Source of the DNA: Rhodospirillales bacterium
GTDB taxonomy: Bacteria; Pseudomonadota; Alphaproteobacteria; Rhodospirillales; UBA2165
Direction: 5' to 3'
Length of the DNA stretch: 43,916 bases
Assembly: GCA_028345065.1 (NCBI GenBank)
Contig: JAOMCN010000014.1
Location: 1 to 43,916, forward strand
In this document: positions 24,698-32,797 of the stretch, piece by piece
Position numbering within the stretch: position 1 is the first letter of the stretch
Layout of the letters: each line of letters starts with the position of its first letter
The notes under the pieces: generated by a model
Told to the model about the DNA's origin: nothing
The model's database searches: none
The model's input: only the letters and a program-made list of their open reading frames with translations
Translations under genes and position numbers: made by a program

Positions 24698-25749
24698 CTG
24701 GTGTTTCTCATCAATATTTGACCAATTGCATCAGCCGCTTCGATAACACTTTTCCGATCAACGTCCATATGAGTAACAGCCCGAACACTATTCTCTCCCG
24801 TTACGTTTATGCGAATTCCTTGATCTAGAAGAGAAGCGGATAACTGAACAGCATTTATGTTCAACGTGTTGACCTTAAAAAATATTATATTGGTCTCAAT
24901 TTTCTTTGATTTAAGCTCAATGCCATCAATTTGAGACAGTCGCTCGACTAAAACTTGAGCATTCTCATGGTCTTCAGCCAGTCGAGATACATTGTTCTTA
25001 AGAGCAAATATTCCCGCCGCCGCCATCATACCGGATTGTCGCATAGCGCCTCCAAGACGTTGCTTCCAAGTCCACGCTTCTTCAATGAATGCACGCGTTC
25101 CAGTTAGTACGCCGCCGATAGGACACCCCAACCCTTTTGATAAATCAATCCATGCAGTATCGGTACAAGAGGCATAATCTTCGGCAGGAATACCAGACGC
25201 GACGACCGCATTCATTAATCTAGCGCCATCCATATGGACAATTAAATCGTTATTACGGGCAATATCCTTAATGGAATTAAGTGTTTCCAATGTCCATACA
25301 CTGCCTCCTCCTACATTCGAAGTCTGCTCTACTACTACGACCCTAGACTTTGGTGAATGGCGAAGAGGGGGACGAACCGCATCATGTACCTGGGAAGCGG
25401 TAAAAATTCCATTTTGCCCTTCAATAGGCCGTATCATGGCACCGGCTATTGCAGATGCACCTCCCACTTCATTATTAAAAATATGAGAGGTTTCGTCAGC
25501 TATTATTTCATCCCCTGGACTGCAATGAACTGCGAGAGCAATCTGATTACACATAGTACCAGAAGGTAGAAACAGAGCTTTTTCGTGTCCCATCAGATCA
25601 GCCACAATTTCACATAAACTGATCGTCGTAGGATCTTCATCAGCTTGCTCATCACCAACCTCCGCGGCACACATGGCTTTGCGCATTTCCATCGAAGGGC
25701 GGGTTTTAGTGTCACTGAACAAATCTATACGCGGCGGATTATGTGCCAT
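24694..25749 (-). CDS. Low-specificity threonine aldolase-like PLP enzyme
   Basis: 351-residue fold-type I PLP enzyme of the beta-eliminating lyase group, which splits L-threonine or allo-threonine to glycine and acetaldehyde. It begins with RIDLFSDTKTRPSMEMRKAM, and has EVGDEQADEDPT, ALFLPSGTMCNQIA, HMDGARLMNA and the PLP lysine in WIDLSKGLGCPIGG. The length is normal. ATG 25749 has GAGGA eight bases before it. It converges on the ATP-grasp gene, with overlapping stops. It could supply glycine to the neighbouring pathway or act on a beta-hydroxy amino acid product; both are guesses. Confidence 0.93.
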   Translation of the reverse strand: MAHNPPRIDLFSDTKTRPSMEMRKAMCAAEVGDEQADEDPTTISLCEIVADLMGHEKALFLPSGTMCNQIALAVHCSPGDEIIADETSHIFNNEVGGASAIAGAMIRPIEGQNGIFTASQVHDAVRPPLRHSPKSRVVVVEQTSNVGGGSVWTLETLNSIKDIARNNDLIVHMDGARLMNAVVASGIPAEDYASCTDTAWIDLSKGLGCPIGGVLTGTRAFIEEAWTWKQRLGGAMRQSGMMAAAGIFALKNNVSRLAEDHENAQVLVERLSQIDGIELKSKKIETNIIFFKVNTLNINAVQLSASLLDQGIRINVTGENSVRAVTHMDVDRKSVIEAADAIGQILMRNTS

Positions 25750-25853
25750 ACACTGTCCTCATTAAAATATTAAAATTAGAAAATCACCTGAACCCGGCTT
25801 GTTGACTAGCAATTTAGTGTCCTCTTTAGCAAGTCTTATAGAGGTTGATCTCC

Positions 25854-26480
25854 TCACTTGCCTCGAGAAACGTTTGTAAAGTGCCACATCATTCTAGCGG
25901 CTGCGCTACGCCAAGGTTTGTATAATTCTCCAATGTGTATCAGTTCTTGACGGGAAGGCCTTGACGTTAAGCCTTTCATGCCCATCACTCCTTTTACGAT
26001 ACCCAAATCATCTATTGGCCAAAGATCTCGTCGCCGGAGTGCGAATATCAAATAGACTTCCGCCGTCCACCTGCCGATGCCCTTAAGATTCATCATTTCA
26101 GCAATGGCCTGCTCATCTCCCATATTGGCAATTTTTCGAAGACTGAATGTTCCATTTATTATAGCCTCAGCAATACCCCTTCCATACATTTCTTTTTGGC
26201 GACTGAGGCCAATTTCACGAACTTTTTTGTCTGAAATACCCATGAAAATTTCAGGAGTCATCGGTTTTGAAATCGCGTCAAGACGTCCCGTAATGGCACG
26301 TGCAGCTGCCGTCGATACTTGCTGAGCGCAGATAACCTTGAGTAAGGTGCCATAACCAGGGGGGCGAGTTCTTAGAAGTGGCAATCCACTCGTTCTATAA
26401 AACATATTAAGATCAGGATCCCGTTTGGAGAGAGTTTCAACGGCCTGTTTAAATATCTCTTTGGTGATCTTAATTTTCAT
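25854..26480 (-). CDS. DNA-3-methyladenine glycosylase, AlkA-like HhH-GPD
   Basis: Removes alkylated bases in base-excision repair. The helix-hairpin-helix is LKGIGRWTAEVYL (from residue 132), followed by the catalytic Asp pair D157-D158 in LWPIDDLGI. CAQQVSTAAARAI upstream is also conserved. There is no Fe-S cluster motif. The frame extends to TTG 26516, but ATG 26480 is the better start (208 residues), because TTG 26516 lies inside a -35-like TTGACA. With that promoter, transcription would begin almost at the ATG. It is divergent from the glyoxalase II gene. Confidence 0.92.
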   Translation of the reverse strand: MKIKITKEIFKQAVETLSKRDPDLNMFYRTSGLPLLRTRPPGYGTLLKVICAQQVSTAAARAITGRLDAISKPMTPEIFMGISDKKVREIGLSRQKEMYGRGIAEAIINGTFSLRKIANMGDEQAIAEMMNLKGIGRWTAEVYLIFALRRRDLWPIDDLGIVKGVMGMKGLTSRPSRQELIHIGELYKPWRSAAARMMWHFTNVSRGK

Positions 26481-26487
26481 GGGCAAC

Positions 26488-26516
26488 GATAGAGATGTAC
26501 AACTAATACTTGTCAA
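26488..26516 (-). promoter_or_regulatory. Possible promoter for the glycosylase gene
   Basis: On the minus strand TTGACA (26516-26511) is followed after 17 bases by TCTATC (26493-26488), only a fair -10. Initiation would fall close to ATG 26480, with no room for a Shine-Dalgarno, implying a leaderless mRNA. Confidence 0.35.
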
Positions 26517-26563
26517 GTTTCTATTTTAATCTACCAAGATTCTTTTGATCAAGTTGCTTTGGA

Positions 26564-26593
26564 TTGATAAAGGATCCCGTGCTAGGCTATATA
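26564..26593 (+). promoter_or_regulatory. Promoter for gloB
   Basis: TTGATA (26564-26569), an 18-base spacer, and TATATA (26588-26593) make a good sigma-70-type promoter ending about 30 bases before the TTG start. Its position between two divergent genes supports it. Confidence 0.55.
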
Positions 26594-26623
26594 AACAACC
26601 TTGTGTAATCTTAGGAGGATCTA

Positions 26624-27415
26624 TTGTTCGTTGAACAAATCTGGACTGGTAATGATTTCCGCAACTTTAACTATTTGATAGCCTGCCCTGATACCGGTGA
26701 TGCTCTCGCTATTGACCCACTTGAATACAACCAGTGCCTTTCAATAGCCAAAAAAAAAGGATGGCATATCTCTCAAGTACTTAATACCCATCACCATCAC
26801 GACCACATTGGAGGTAATCAGGGTGTAGTTGATGCCACGGGGGCTAAGGTGCTTGCTCATGCGCAGGCTAAGGATCAAATACCGGATATGGATGAAGGGC
26901 TCTCGGCTGGTAATATTGTAAAAGTCGGCAAAACTGTGGAACTTGAAGTACTGGACACGCCCGGCCATACAATGAGCCACATATGTCTATTTTCCAAGAC
27001 AGAGATCCCTGCCCTATTTGCGGGTGACACCCTTTTTAACGCCGGTGCTGGGCACTGCAAAGGAGGAGGCCACCCAGATTCTCTATATAACACGTTCGCA
27101 AGTCAACTGGCACAACTCCCAGATGAAACAATGATATATCCCGGTCACGACTACATCATAAATAATCTAAATTTTACTCTGGATAGGGAACCCGATAACG
27201 AGAGGGCTAAAGGTTTAAAATCTGAACTAGAAAACCAGGATACAAATAACGCATTGATAACTAACCTTGGTATTGAAAAGGAAATTAATACTTTTTTTCG
27301 CCTCCAAAACCCCACCATCCATGTAGAATTACGAAAGGCCTTCCCCGATTTACCGGAAGAATTGGACAACAAAACCGTGTTTTTAAAGCTTAGAGAATTA
27401 AGAAATATTTGGTAG
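26624..27415 (+). CDS. gloB: Hydroxyacylglutathione hydrolase (glyoxalase II)
   Basis: MBL-fold metalloenzyme that hydrolyses S-lactoylglutathione to lactate and glutathione in methylglyoxal detoxification. The binuclear site is intact: THHHHDHIGG (H56, H58, D60, H61), LDTPGHTMSH, FAGDTLFNAGAG and YPGHDY. The C-terminal glutathione-binding helices end RLQNPTIHVELRKAF and LRELRNIW. Length is 263. The start is TTG 26624, chosen because a perfect AGGAGG lies six bases upstream and the family's N-terminus (FVEQIWTGNDFRNFNYLI) begins there. The complete HxHxDH contrasts with the MBL protein at 3107. Confidence 0.95.
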   Translation: MFVEQIWTGNDFRNFNYLIACPDTGDALAIDPLEYNQCLSIAKKKGWHISQVLNTHHHHDHIGGNQGVVDATGAKVLAHAQAKDQIPDMDEGLSAGNIVKVGKTVELEVLDTPGHTMSHICLFSKTEIPALFAGDTLFNAGAGHCKGGGHPDSLYNTFASQLAQLPDETMIYPGHDYIINNLNFTLDREPDNERAKGLKSELENQDTNNALITNLGIEKEINTFFRLQNPTIHVELRKAFPDLPEELDNKTVFLKLRELRNIW

Positions 27416-27549
27416 CAAAGAGGCCAAGCGTTATCGATACCTTTAAAGTAGCAAAATCCATTAATGAAAGAATAGAAAATTAGGGCTGCTTTTTTTCGTT
27501 CATTGCTTATGGCCTTTGAGCATTATCTCACTAGGAATATGATGTTAGA

Positions 27550-29511
27550 TTAAAGAACAGTCGTCGTCACGTAATCGATGAATTCATCTACCACGCCTTT
27601 GTGTTCAAATAAACTCGCGTTCGTTTCCATGATTTTATTTTCAATATCTCTTCGAAATTCGGAATTTGTACCGAGCGTCAGTGCTATTTGAATATATTCT
27701 TCTAAGGTAAGGGCAGTACATTCTTCTATACCCATAATACGGTACATCCCCGCGGAAACACGACCCCTCATAAATGTACTGTCCAGCGTAACTACCGCTT
27801 TACCTAAAGCAAACGATTCATAAGTGGTATTACCGCCGCTAAAATACGGAGTATCAAGAATGACATCCGAGATAGACTGGAGTGATATAAAGTCTTCTGG
27901 GCTTTGGCGGGGCAGAATATTAATTCTTTTTTCTAAATCACCGATCGTATTTCTCCACCGGTTTCGGAGCAAACCTGTCCAATTCCTTATTGCACCTTCC
28001 AGTAACAAAATCCTGGCCTCTTGATCTCCTATCAAAATTTGCGCAAAAATCTTATCCACGTCCGGATGAAATTTAATGGTACTTTGAGGACAAAAATAAA
28101 TGTGCTGATTTTCGTCAAAACCAAATTCGGCTCGTGATTTTAAACGTTCAGGAATATTAGGCCGATAGTAAAATGTCGGTAGTGTTGAGAAGCAATAAAG
28201 ATTTTCAGAATAATGTTCTTTGGCGTCGGCAGGCTCAATCAATGAGCTGGACAAGAAGGTATCCATATTAGGTATACCAGTAGTGTCTGGATGTCCCCAA
28301 GTCAGGCATTGAACCGGCGCTAATCGCGCAAAGGCGAGAAAATAGCTGCGTACATCCATTCCAATGTCGGCATAAAACAAGACATCAAGTTTTTGTCGAC
28401 CAATCTCTTCTTGCATCCCAATCAAATTTTCCGAGATATAGACGAGATGGTCAGCAGCACCTTGAATTTTAAGTGCTATAGAATCTTTCTGCCCTTTAGT
28501 GGTAATAACTACTACTTCGAAAAGATTCTTGGGTATTTGAGAAATTAATCCAACCATCATCCGACCCACAGAGTGGCGATAAAAATAGGCTGATAAAAAA
28601 CCAATTTTTATTTTTCCTCTTTCACGTTTAACACCATTGCAGTGAGGAGCAGTCCACCTCAGCCGAGAGCAAGAATTCAGATGTATTTTTGCAATAATTT
28701 CTTGGAGGTCCCGATCATTGTAATTTTGATAAGCTAGAAAAAAATTTGTAGTTGATGTTTCTAGAGATGGATCTGAAACTTCTAGATCTTCCTCCAACAA
28801 TTTTTCTAACTTGAGTTCAAGGCTTTCTCGAACATCCTTAATATGATCTAAACTTTTGTAGACCACAGGCAACGTAACAGTAGATCTAATTCGGAGACCA
28901 TCGTGGGCATGGATACTTAGTACTCTACTATATGTATTTATTGCTTTTTCTGCTAACCCCATGCGTCTATAAACATTTCCTAAATTCACCAGAGCAAGGG
29001 TGTCCTTGGGGTCCAATTCAATGACTTTCTTAAACTGAATAATTGCATCATCCAGGCGTCCCGTATCGACAAGAATGTTACCCAAATTTATAAGCGCATT
29101 TAAATGTGATGGTTCTAGAGATAAAACTATCTCGTAGCTAGATAACGCGGCATCAGTTAAGCCCAGTTCTTTGTACAATTTGGCCAAATTGTAATGTGCG
29201 TCTACATTTTGATTATTAAGGTTAATGGCCAGTAGAAAAGAGATCTTAGCCTGTTCCAGTCTCTTGAGATTGTGTTCAATCACGCCCAGATTGCAGTGGT
29301 AAACAGAGTTCTTTGGACTTTCATTTACCGCACGTTCTAAAAATATCAATGCTTCATCAAGTTTACCTCGTTGACCAAGCAAGGTACCTAAAAGATAAAG
29401 CGCCTCTGCATCACGGGCATTAGAGGCTATTACCTGTGCATATAACCCTTCAGCCTCGGTGTAACGCCCTCTGCCATGTAAGCGTTTAGCTTTTTCAAAA
29501 TTATCCGTCAA
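27550..29511 (-). CDS. TPR/O-GlcNAc-transferase-like (GT41) glycosyltransferase
   Basis: 653 residues. The N-terminal part (1-215) holds about six tetratricopeptide repeats, for example [20 protein letters not shown] and [19 protein letters not shown]. The C-terminal part (about 300-650) matches the SPINDLY/OGT catalytic region: [50 protein letters not shown]-type sequence and [16 protein letters not shown]. It would transfer a sugar from a nucleotide donor to protein Ser/Thr; bacterial relatives modify flagellin or surface proteins. The TTG start at 29511 overlaps the thiSG stop (TTGA) and has no Shine-Dalgarno, so translation probably depends on coupling. Confidence 0.9.
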   Translation of the reverse strand: MTDNFEKAKRLHGRGRYTEAEGLYAQVIASNARDAEALYLLGTLLGQRGKLDEALIFLERAVNESPKNSVYHCNLGVIEHNLKRLEQAKISFLLAINLNNQNVDAHYNLAKLYKELGLTDAALSSYEIVLSLEPSHLNALINLGNILVDTGRLDDAIIQFKKVIELDPKDTLALVNLGNVYRRMGLAEKAINTYSRVLSIHAHDGLRIRSTVTLPVVYKSLDHIKDVRESLELKLEKLLEEDLEVSDPSLETSTTNFFLAYQNYNDRDLQEIIAKIHLNSCSRLRWTAPHCNGVKRERGKIKIGFLSAYFYRHSVGRMMVGLISQIPKNLFEVVVITTKGQKDSIALKIQGAADHLVYISENLIGMQEEIGRQKLDVLFYADIGMDVRSYFLAFARLAPVQCLTWGHPDTTGIPNMDTFLSSSLIEPADAKEHYSENLYCFSTLPTFYYRPNIPERLKSRAEFGFDENQHIYFCPQSTIKFHPDVDKIFAQILIGDQEARILLLEGAIRNWTGLLRNRWRNTIGDLEKRINILPRQSPEDFISLQSISDVILDTPYFSGGNTTYESFALGKAVVTLDSTFMRGRVSAGMYRIMGIEECTALTLEEYIQIALTLGTNSEFRRDIENKIMETNASLFEHKGVVDEFIDYVTTTVL

Positions 29512-30503
29512 ATCAATCCGGACAATGGCGAAGATGGATCAGCATAGAGTTTTCTTGGCATACGCCCTGCCAGATAAGCATATCGTCCCGCCTTTACGGC
29601 ATGCTTCATTGCGCGCGCCATTCGAACCGGATTTTTGGCTTCAGCAATTGCTGTATTCATCAGGACACCATCGCACCCAAGTTCCATAGCTTCGGCCGCT
29701 TCTGACGCCGTACCGACACCCGCATCAACCAAAACCGGGACTTTAGACTGTTCCACAATTAAACGGATTCCAACCGGATTCTGGATACCAAGTCCAGAAC
29801 CAATAGGTGCCCCAAGTGGCATAATAGCATGGCAACCAAGTTCCTCCAGTCGTTTCGCCATAACTGGGTCATCGTTGCAATACACCATCACCTTGAAGTC
29901 GTCTTTGAGAAGTAATTCAGTTGCCTTCAATGTTTCTATCATATTGGGATAAAGTGTTACATGGTCCCATAGCACTTCCAGCTTAACAAGGTCCCAACCG
30001 CCTACCTCACGTGCCAAGCGAAGGGTCCGCACTGCATCCTCAGACGTATAACAGCCGGCAGTATTTGGCAAATAAGTATATTTATCAGGATCCACGTAGT
30101 CCATCAGGACTGGCTCATTCGGATTTGTAACATTAACCCGGCGGACGGCCACTGTTACAATTTCTGCTCCCGATGCATCAATTGCCCCTGCGGTTTCCTC
30201 AAAGTTTTTATACTTACCAGTTCCAACAAGGAGGCGAGATTGGTATAGGTTGCCCGCAACGTGAAAAGTATCGTGAGCCTCTATTCTATTCCCACCTTCA
30301 GGTTCACCCCCTCCGATAAAATGTACAATCTCTAATTTATCCCCCTCCATCAGTTTAACCCTATCATACGTAGACTTGGGAATAATTTCCGAGTTGCGCT
30401 CTACCGCCACCTTTCGTGAGTCCAATCCTAACTGCTCAAGGAGCACCGAGAGAATCTCAGGACACGACATATGATGTGCTTCACCATTAATTGTAATATT
30501 CAT
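29508..30503 (-). CDS. thiSG: ThiS-ThiG fusion: sulfur carrier plus thiazole synthase
   Basis: Thiamine thiazole synthesis. Residues 1-66 are a ThiS ubiquitin-like domain ([18 protein letters not shown] to [11 protein letters not shown]) whose GG end runs directly into ThiG. The ThiG barrel starts [20 protein letters not shown] and carries the Schiff-base lysine in [10 protein letters not shown] and [15 protein letters not shown]. ThiS normally needs a free C-terminal Gly-Gly for thiocarboxylation, so the fused form must work with the internal GG or be processed. Such fusions are known in Proteobacteria. ATG 30503 begins the ThiS domain; an extension to TTG 30545 is possible. No TPP riboswitch was recognised upstream. 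Confidence 0.94.
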   Translation of the reverse strand: MNITINGEAHHMSCPEILSVLLEQLGLDSRKVAVERNSEIIPKSTYDRVKLMEGDKLEIVHFIGGGEPEGGNRIEAHDTFHVAGNLYQSRLLVGTGKYKNFEETAGAIDASGAEIVTVAVRRVNVTNPNEPVLMDYVDPDKYTYLPNTAGCYTSEDAVRTLRLAREVGGWDLVKLEVLWDHVTLYPNMIETLKATELLLKDDFKVMVYCNDDPVMAKRLEELGCHAIMPLGAPIGSGLGIQNPVGIRLIVEQSKVPVLVDAGVGTASEAAEAMELGCDGVLMNTAIAEAKNPVRMARAMKHAVKAGRYAYLAGRMPRKLYADPSSPLSGLI

Positions 30504-30705
30504 ATTTTTTTTATTACCAGTTTTGATAAGTTTTACATATCTCAAGTATGTTCTTGTTAGGCCTTCCTTGCAATATGCAGGACGTACATCAGTCTTAATG
30601 TATGCTGATTAATATCTCTTTCATTTCTGCACCCTAGGGTCAACATTGTCGGAGTTAAGGTTCAAAATTTAGTAATATTTCTTCTCCTAGAACAAGGAGT
30701 GTAAC

Positions 30706-31140
30706 ATGAAAAACGCCGTGATCATTATTAACGGGCCAAATCTTAATATGTTAGGGGAGCGCGAGCCCGACGTTTATGGCAGTGAAACTTTAGCAGATAT
30801 TGAACAAACCTGTCTTGCTTGTGCCAAAACTCTGGGACTAAAACTCGATTTTCGCCAAAGTAACAGCGAAGGTGAAATTGTTGAATGGATTCAAGAATCT
30901 TCAAAGTTATTTGCAGCAATAATTATTAACGCCGGTGCTTACACACACACTTCCATTGCTATTCATGATGCTTTGAAAGGAAGCGCTCTTCCTATATTTG
31001 AAGTTCATTTATCCAATATATTCCAACGGGAAGATTTTCGCCATGTTTCCTATATCGCAAATGTTGCTAAAGGGGTAATATGTGGTTTTGGAAGTCAAGG
31101 GTACGAATTTGCACTGAATGCAACAGCAAAATATTTGTGA
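30706..31140 (+). CDS. aroQ: 3-dehydroquinate dehydratase, type II
   Basis: Third step of the shikimate pathway. The 144-residue product has the flexible lid loop GPNLNMLGEREPDVYG with Arg19 and the catalytic Tyr24, FRQSNSEGEIVEWIQ, INAGAYTHTSIAIHDAL and EVHLSN with the catalytic His. ATG 30706 follows AAGGAG with ideal spacing. In many alphaproteobacteria this gene is followed by accB, accC and aat. Here aat comes 113 bases later with no acc genes between. Confidence 0.97.
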   Translation: MKNAVIIINGPNLNMLGEREPDVYGSETLADIEQTCLACAKTLGLKLDFRQSNSEGEIVEWIQESSKLFAAIIINAGAYTHTSIAIHDALKGSALPIFEVHLSNIFQREDFRHVSYIANVAKGVICGFGSQGYEFALNATAKYL

Positions 31141-31253
31141 AATTTTTCAATCCTTGCCTTTACCGTTAAAATATTATGGATCCTCAAACTACTTAAAAAA
31201 CGCCTCTTTGCATATAGGCTATTAATACTTGAAATTTATTTCCTAAGAATAAT

Positions 31254-31910
31254 ATGCTCACGCCACAAATTGTATTAGATGCTTATTCAAAAGGGCTTTT
31301 CCCGATGGCAGAAAACCGGAGGAACAAGCAACTTTTTTGGATTGACCCAGAAGTGCGTGGTATTTTACCACTTGATAGCTTTCACATACCACGCAGTTTG
31401 AAGAAAAAAATCCGTAATAACCCGTTTGAAGTACGATTCGATCATAGTTTTGCTGCTGTAATACGCGCATGTGCTCAACAAAAACCGAAAAGGCGGGAGA
31501 CCTGGATTAATGACGAAATTATAGAATTATACACAAAACTGTTCTGTATGCACCATGCCCATTCCGTAGAATGTTGGCGGGAAGAAAAATTGGTTGGTGG
31601 GCTTTATGGCATATCGATTGGTGGTGCATTTTTTGGCGAGAGCATGTTTTCATCGGAAAGGGATAGTAGCAAAATTGCTCTTGTACATCTTGTCGCACGA
31701 TTAAACTTGGCTGGCTTCACCCTGTTGGACACGCAGTTTATTACCGATCACCTTAGACAATTTGGCGCGATAGAAATTTCGCGCGTGGAATATCATAAAA
31801 TACTAAGTGGCGCTCTTAACCTAAACGTTGGATTTCATCTTGAAGTGTCATTAGATGCTGAAGAAGGGGTTTTAAGGCGCATTTTACAATCTAAAACCCA
31901 AACGTCATAA
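31254..31910 (+). CDS. aat: Leucyl/phenylalanyl-tRNA-protein transferase
   Basis: Adds Leu or Phe from aminoacyl-tRNA to proteins with N-terminal Arg or Lys, marking them for ClpS/ClpAP. Family motifs: DAYSKGLFPMAE, FWIDPEVRGILPLD, RRETWINDEIIELY, HSVECWREEKLVGGLYGISIGGAFFGESMFS and LLDTQFITDHLRQFGAIEISR. Length is 218. The last 76 bases overlap the 3' end of the DUF2155 gene on the other strand. clpS and clpA, which act downstream of Aat, are at 40.8-43.5 kb. Confidence 0.96.
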   Translation: MLTPQIVLDAYSKGLFPMAENRRNKQLFWIDPEVRGILPLDSFHIPRSLKKKIRNNPFEVRFDHSFAAVIRACAQQKPKRRETWINDEIIELYTKLFCMHHAHSVECWREEKLVGGLYGISIGGAFFGESMFSSERDSSKIALVHLVARLNLAGFTLLDTQFITDHLRQFGAIEISRVEYHKILSGALNLNVGFHLEVSLDAEEGVLRRILQSKTQTS

Positions 31911-32263
31911 ACCGGGTGCTCCATGGCCGCAATGGCGGGACTTGAAGCAAACATCCAGCCTCGATATACAGTAACTGTCGGTTCGCCAACCCGAATTTCA
32001 GAAATATCCAAAAACGCTGCACTCTCGGGTGTTTCTTCTGGTGGTTTTTTTTCGCATATCCGAGCAATTATTTTAAGAGTACCAAATTGAACAAATTCGC
32101 CAACAGGGGAGACAAAAGTTGATGTCCGAGCTGTAACTTTATCTAGTCCCTGTAACAACGCAAAACGGTGAGGTTCGGCCTTTAAAACCGTTGTGCTAAG
32201 AAACACAATGGCCACCAAACTACCATATAGAATATATTTCCCGATTTTGAGATAAATCATCAT
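31835..32263 (-). CDS. DUF2155-family secreted protein
   Basis: 142 residues with an N-terminal signal or anchor (YGSLVAIVFLSTTVLKAEP). The body matches the alphaproteobacterial DUF2155 family: FALLQGLDKVTARTSTF, GTLKIIARICEKKPPEETPE, AFLDISEI, YRGWMFASSPAIAAMEHPVYDVWVLDC. Two Cys could pair in the periplasm. The function is unknown. It is usually next to the NDUFA12-like gene, as here. ATG 32263 or 32260 could be the start. The 3' end overlaps aat antisense by 76 bases. Confidence 0.88.
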   Translation of the reverse strand: MMIYLKIGKYILYGSLVAIVFLSTTVLKAEPHRFALLQGLDKVTARTSTFVSPVGEFVQFGTLKIIARICEKKPPEETPESAAFLDISEIRVGEPTVTVYRGWMFASSPAIAAMEHPVYDVWVLDCKMRLKTPSSASNDTSR

Positions 32264-32394
32264 ACAGGTAAGACTGGATTACTTTGACACAGCGTCACCG
32301 GTACTAACTAACAACCAGGAAAAATTTGTTGAAACAAACGCGATAAAACCAACATTGAAAACCCAAGCTTCGTTTCAAATATCACGCATCACTG

Positions 32395-32748
32395 CTAAGG
32401 GGTCCAGCTTTCATAATCACCTGTCGCCGGACTTCGCCTACCACCCTTGAACTCGTGTCCTTTTGGTCGATACGCGCTTGGTGTACCGGTTAAATTCGGT
32501 TCATGGGTTTTATGCCAGGTTGGGGCTTTTGCTGCTTCCTCGGTAAGTGGCACGTCCACGGTATGATGTAGCCACGCATGCCATTCTGGAGGCACGCCAG
32601 AGGCTTCTGTTTCACCTTTATAAATAACCCAACGTCGCTCACGCCCATTCAATTTACGCCCCTTGCCACGGAAATACCTATTCCCAAACTCATCCCGACC
32701 GACAATAGCACCATTTACAAGCGTATAAATCCAAGTTCTTAAACTCAT
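32395..32748 (-). CDS. NADH:ubiquinone oxidoreductase NDUFA12-type accessory subunit
   Basis: 117-residue homologue of mitochondrial complex I subunit B17.2/NDUFA12, found mainly in alphaproteobacteria. Motifs: GRDEFGNRYFRGKG, ERRWVIYKGETEASGVPPEWHAWLHH and the C-terminal YESWTP. Alphaproteobacterial complex I carries this supernumerary subunit on the membrane/peripheral arm junction. It starts at ATG 32748. The DUF2155 gene is 131 bases downstream in the same orientation. The core nuo genes are not in the window. Confidence 0.94.
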   Translation of the reverse strand: MSLRTWIYTLVNGAIVGRDEFGNRYFRGKGRKLNGRERRWVIYKGETEASGVPPEWHAWLHHTVDVPLTEEAAKAPTWHKTHEPNLTGTPSAYRPKGHEFKGGRRSPATGDYESWTP

Positions 32749-32797
32749 AAATTATTAGTCACCTTATTGCATGCTTGATGTTGCTATAGCCATTTTT

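Noticed and set aside
30504-30705. TPP riboswitch before thiSG
   Set aside because: I found no THI-box consensus on the minus strand in this spacer.
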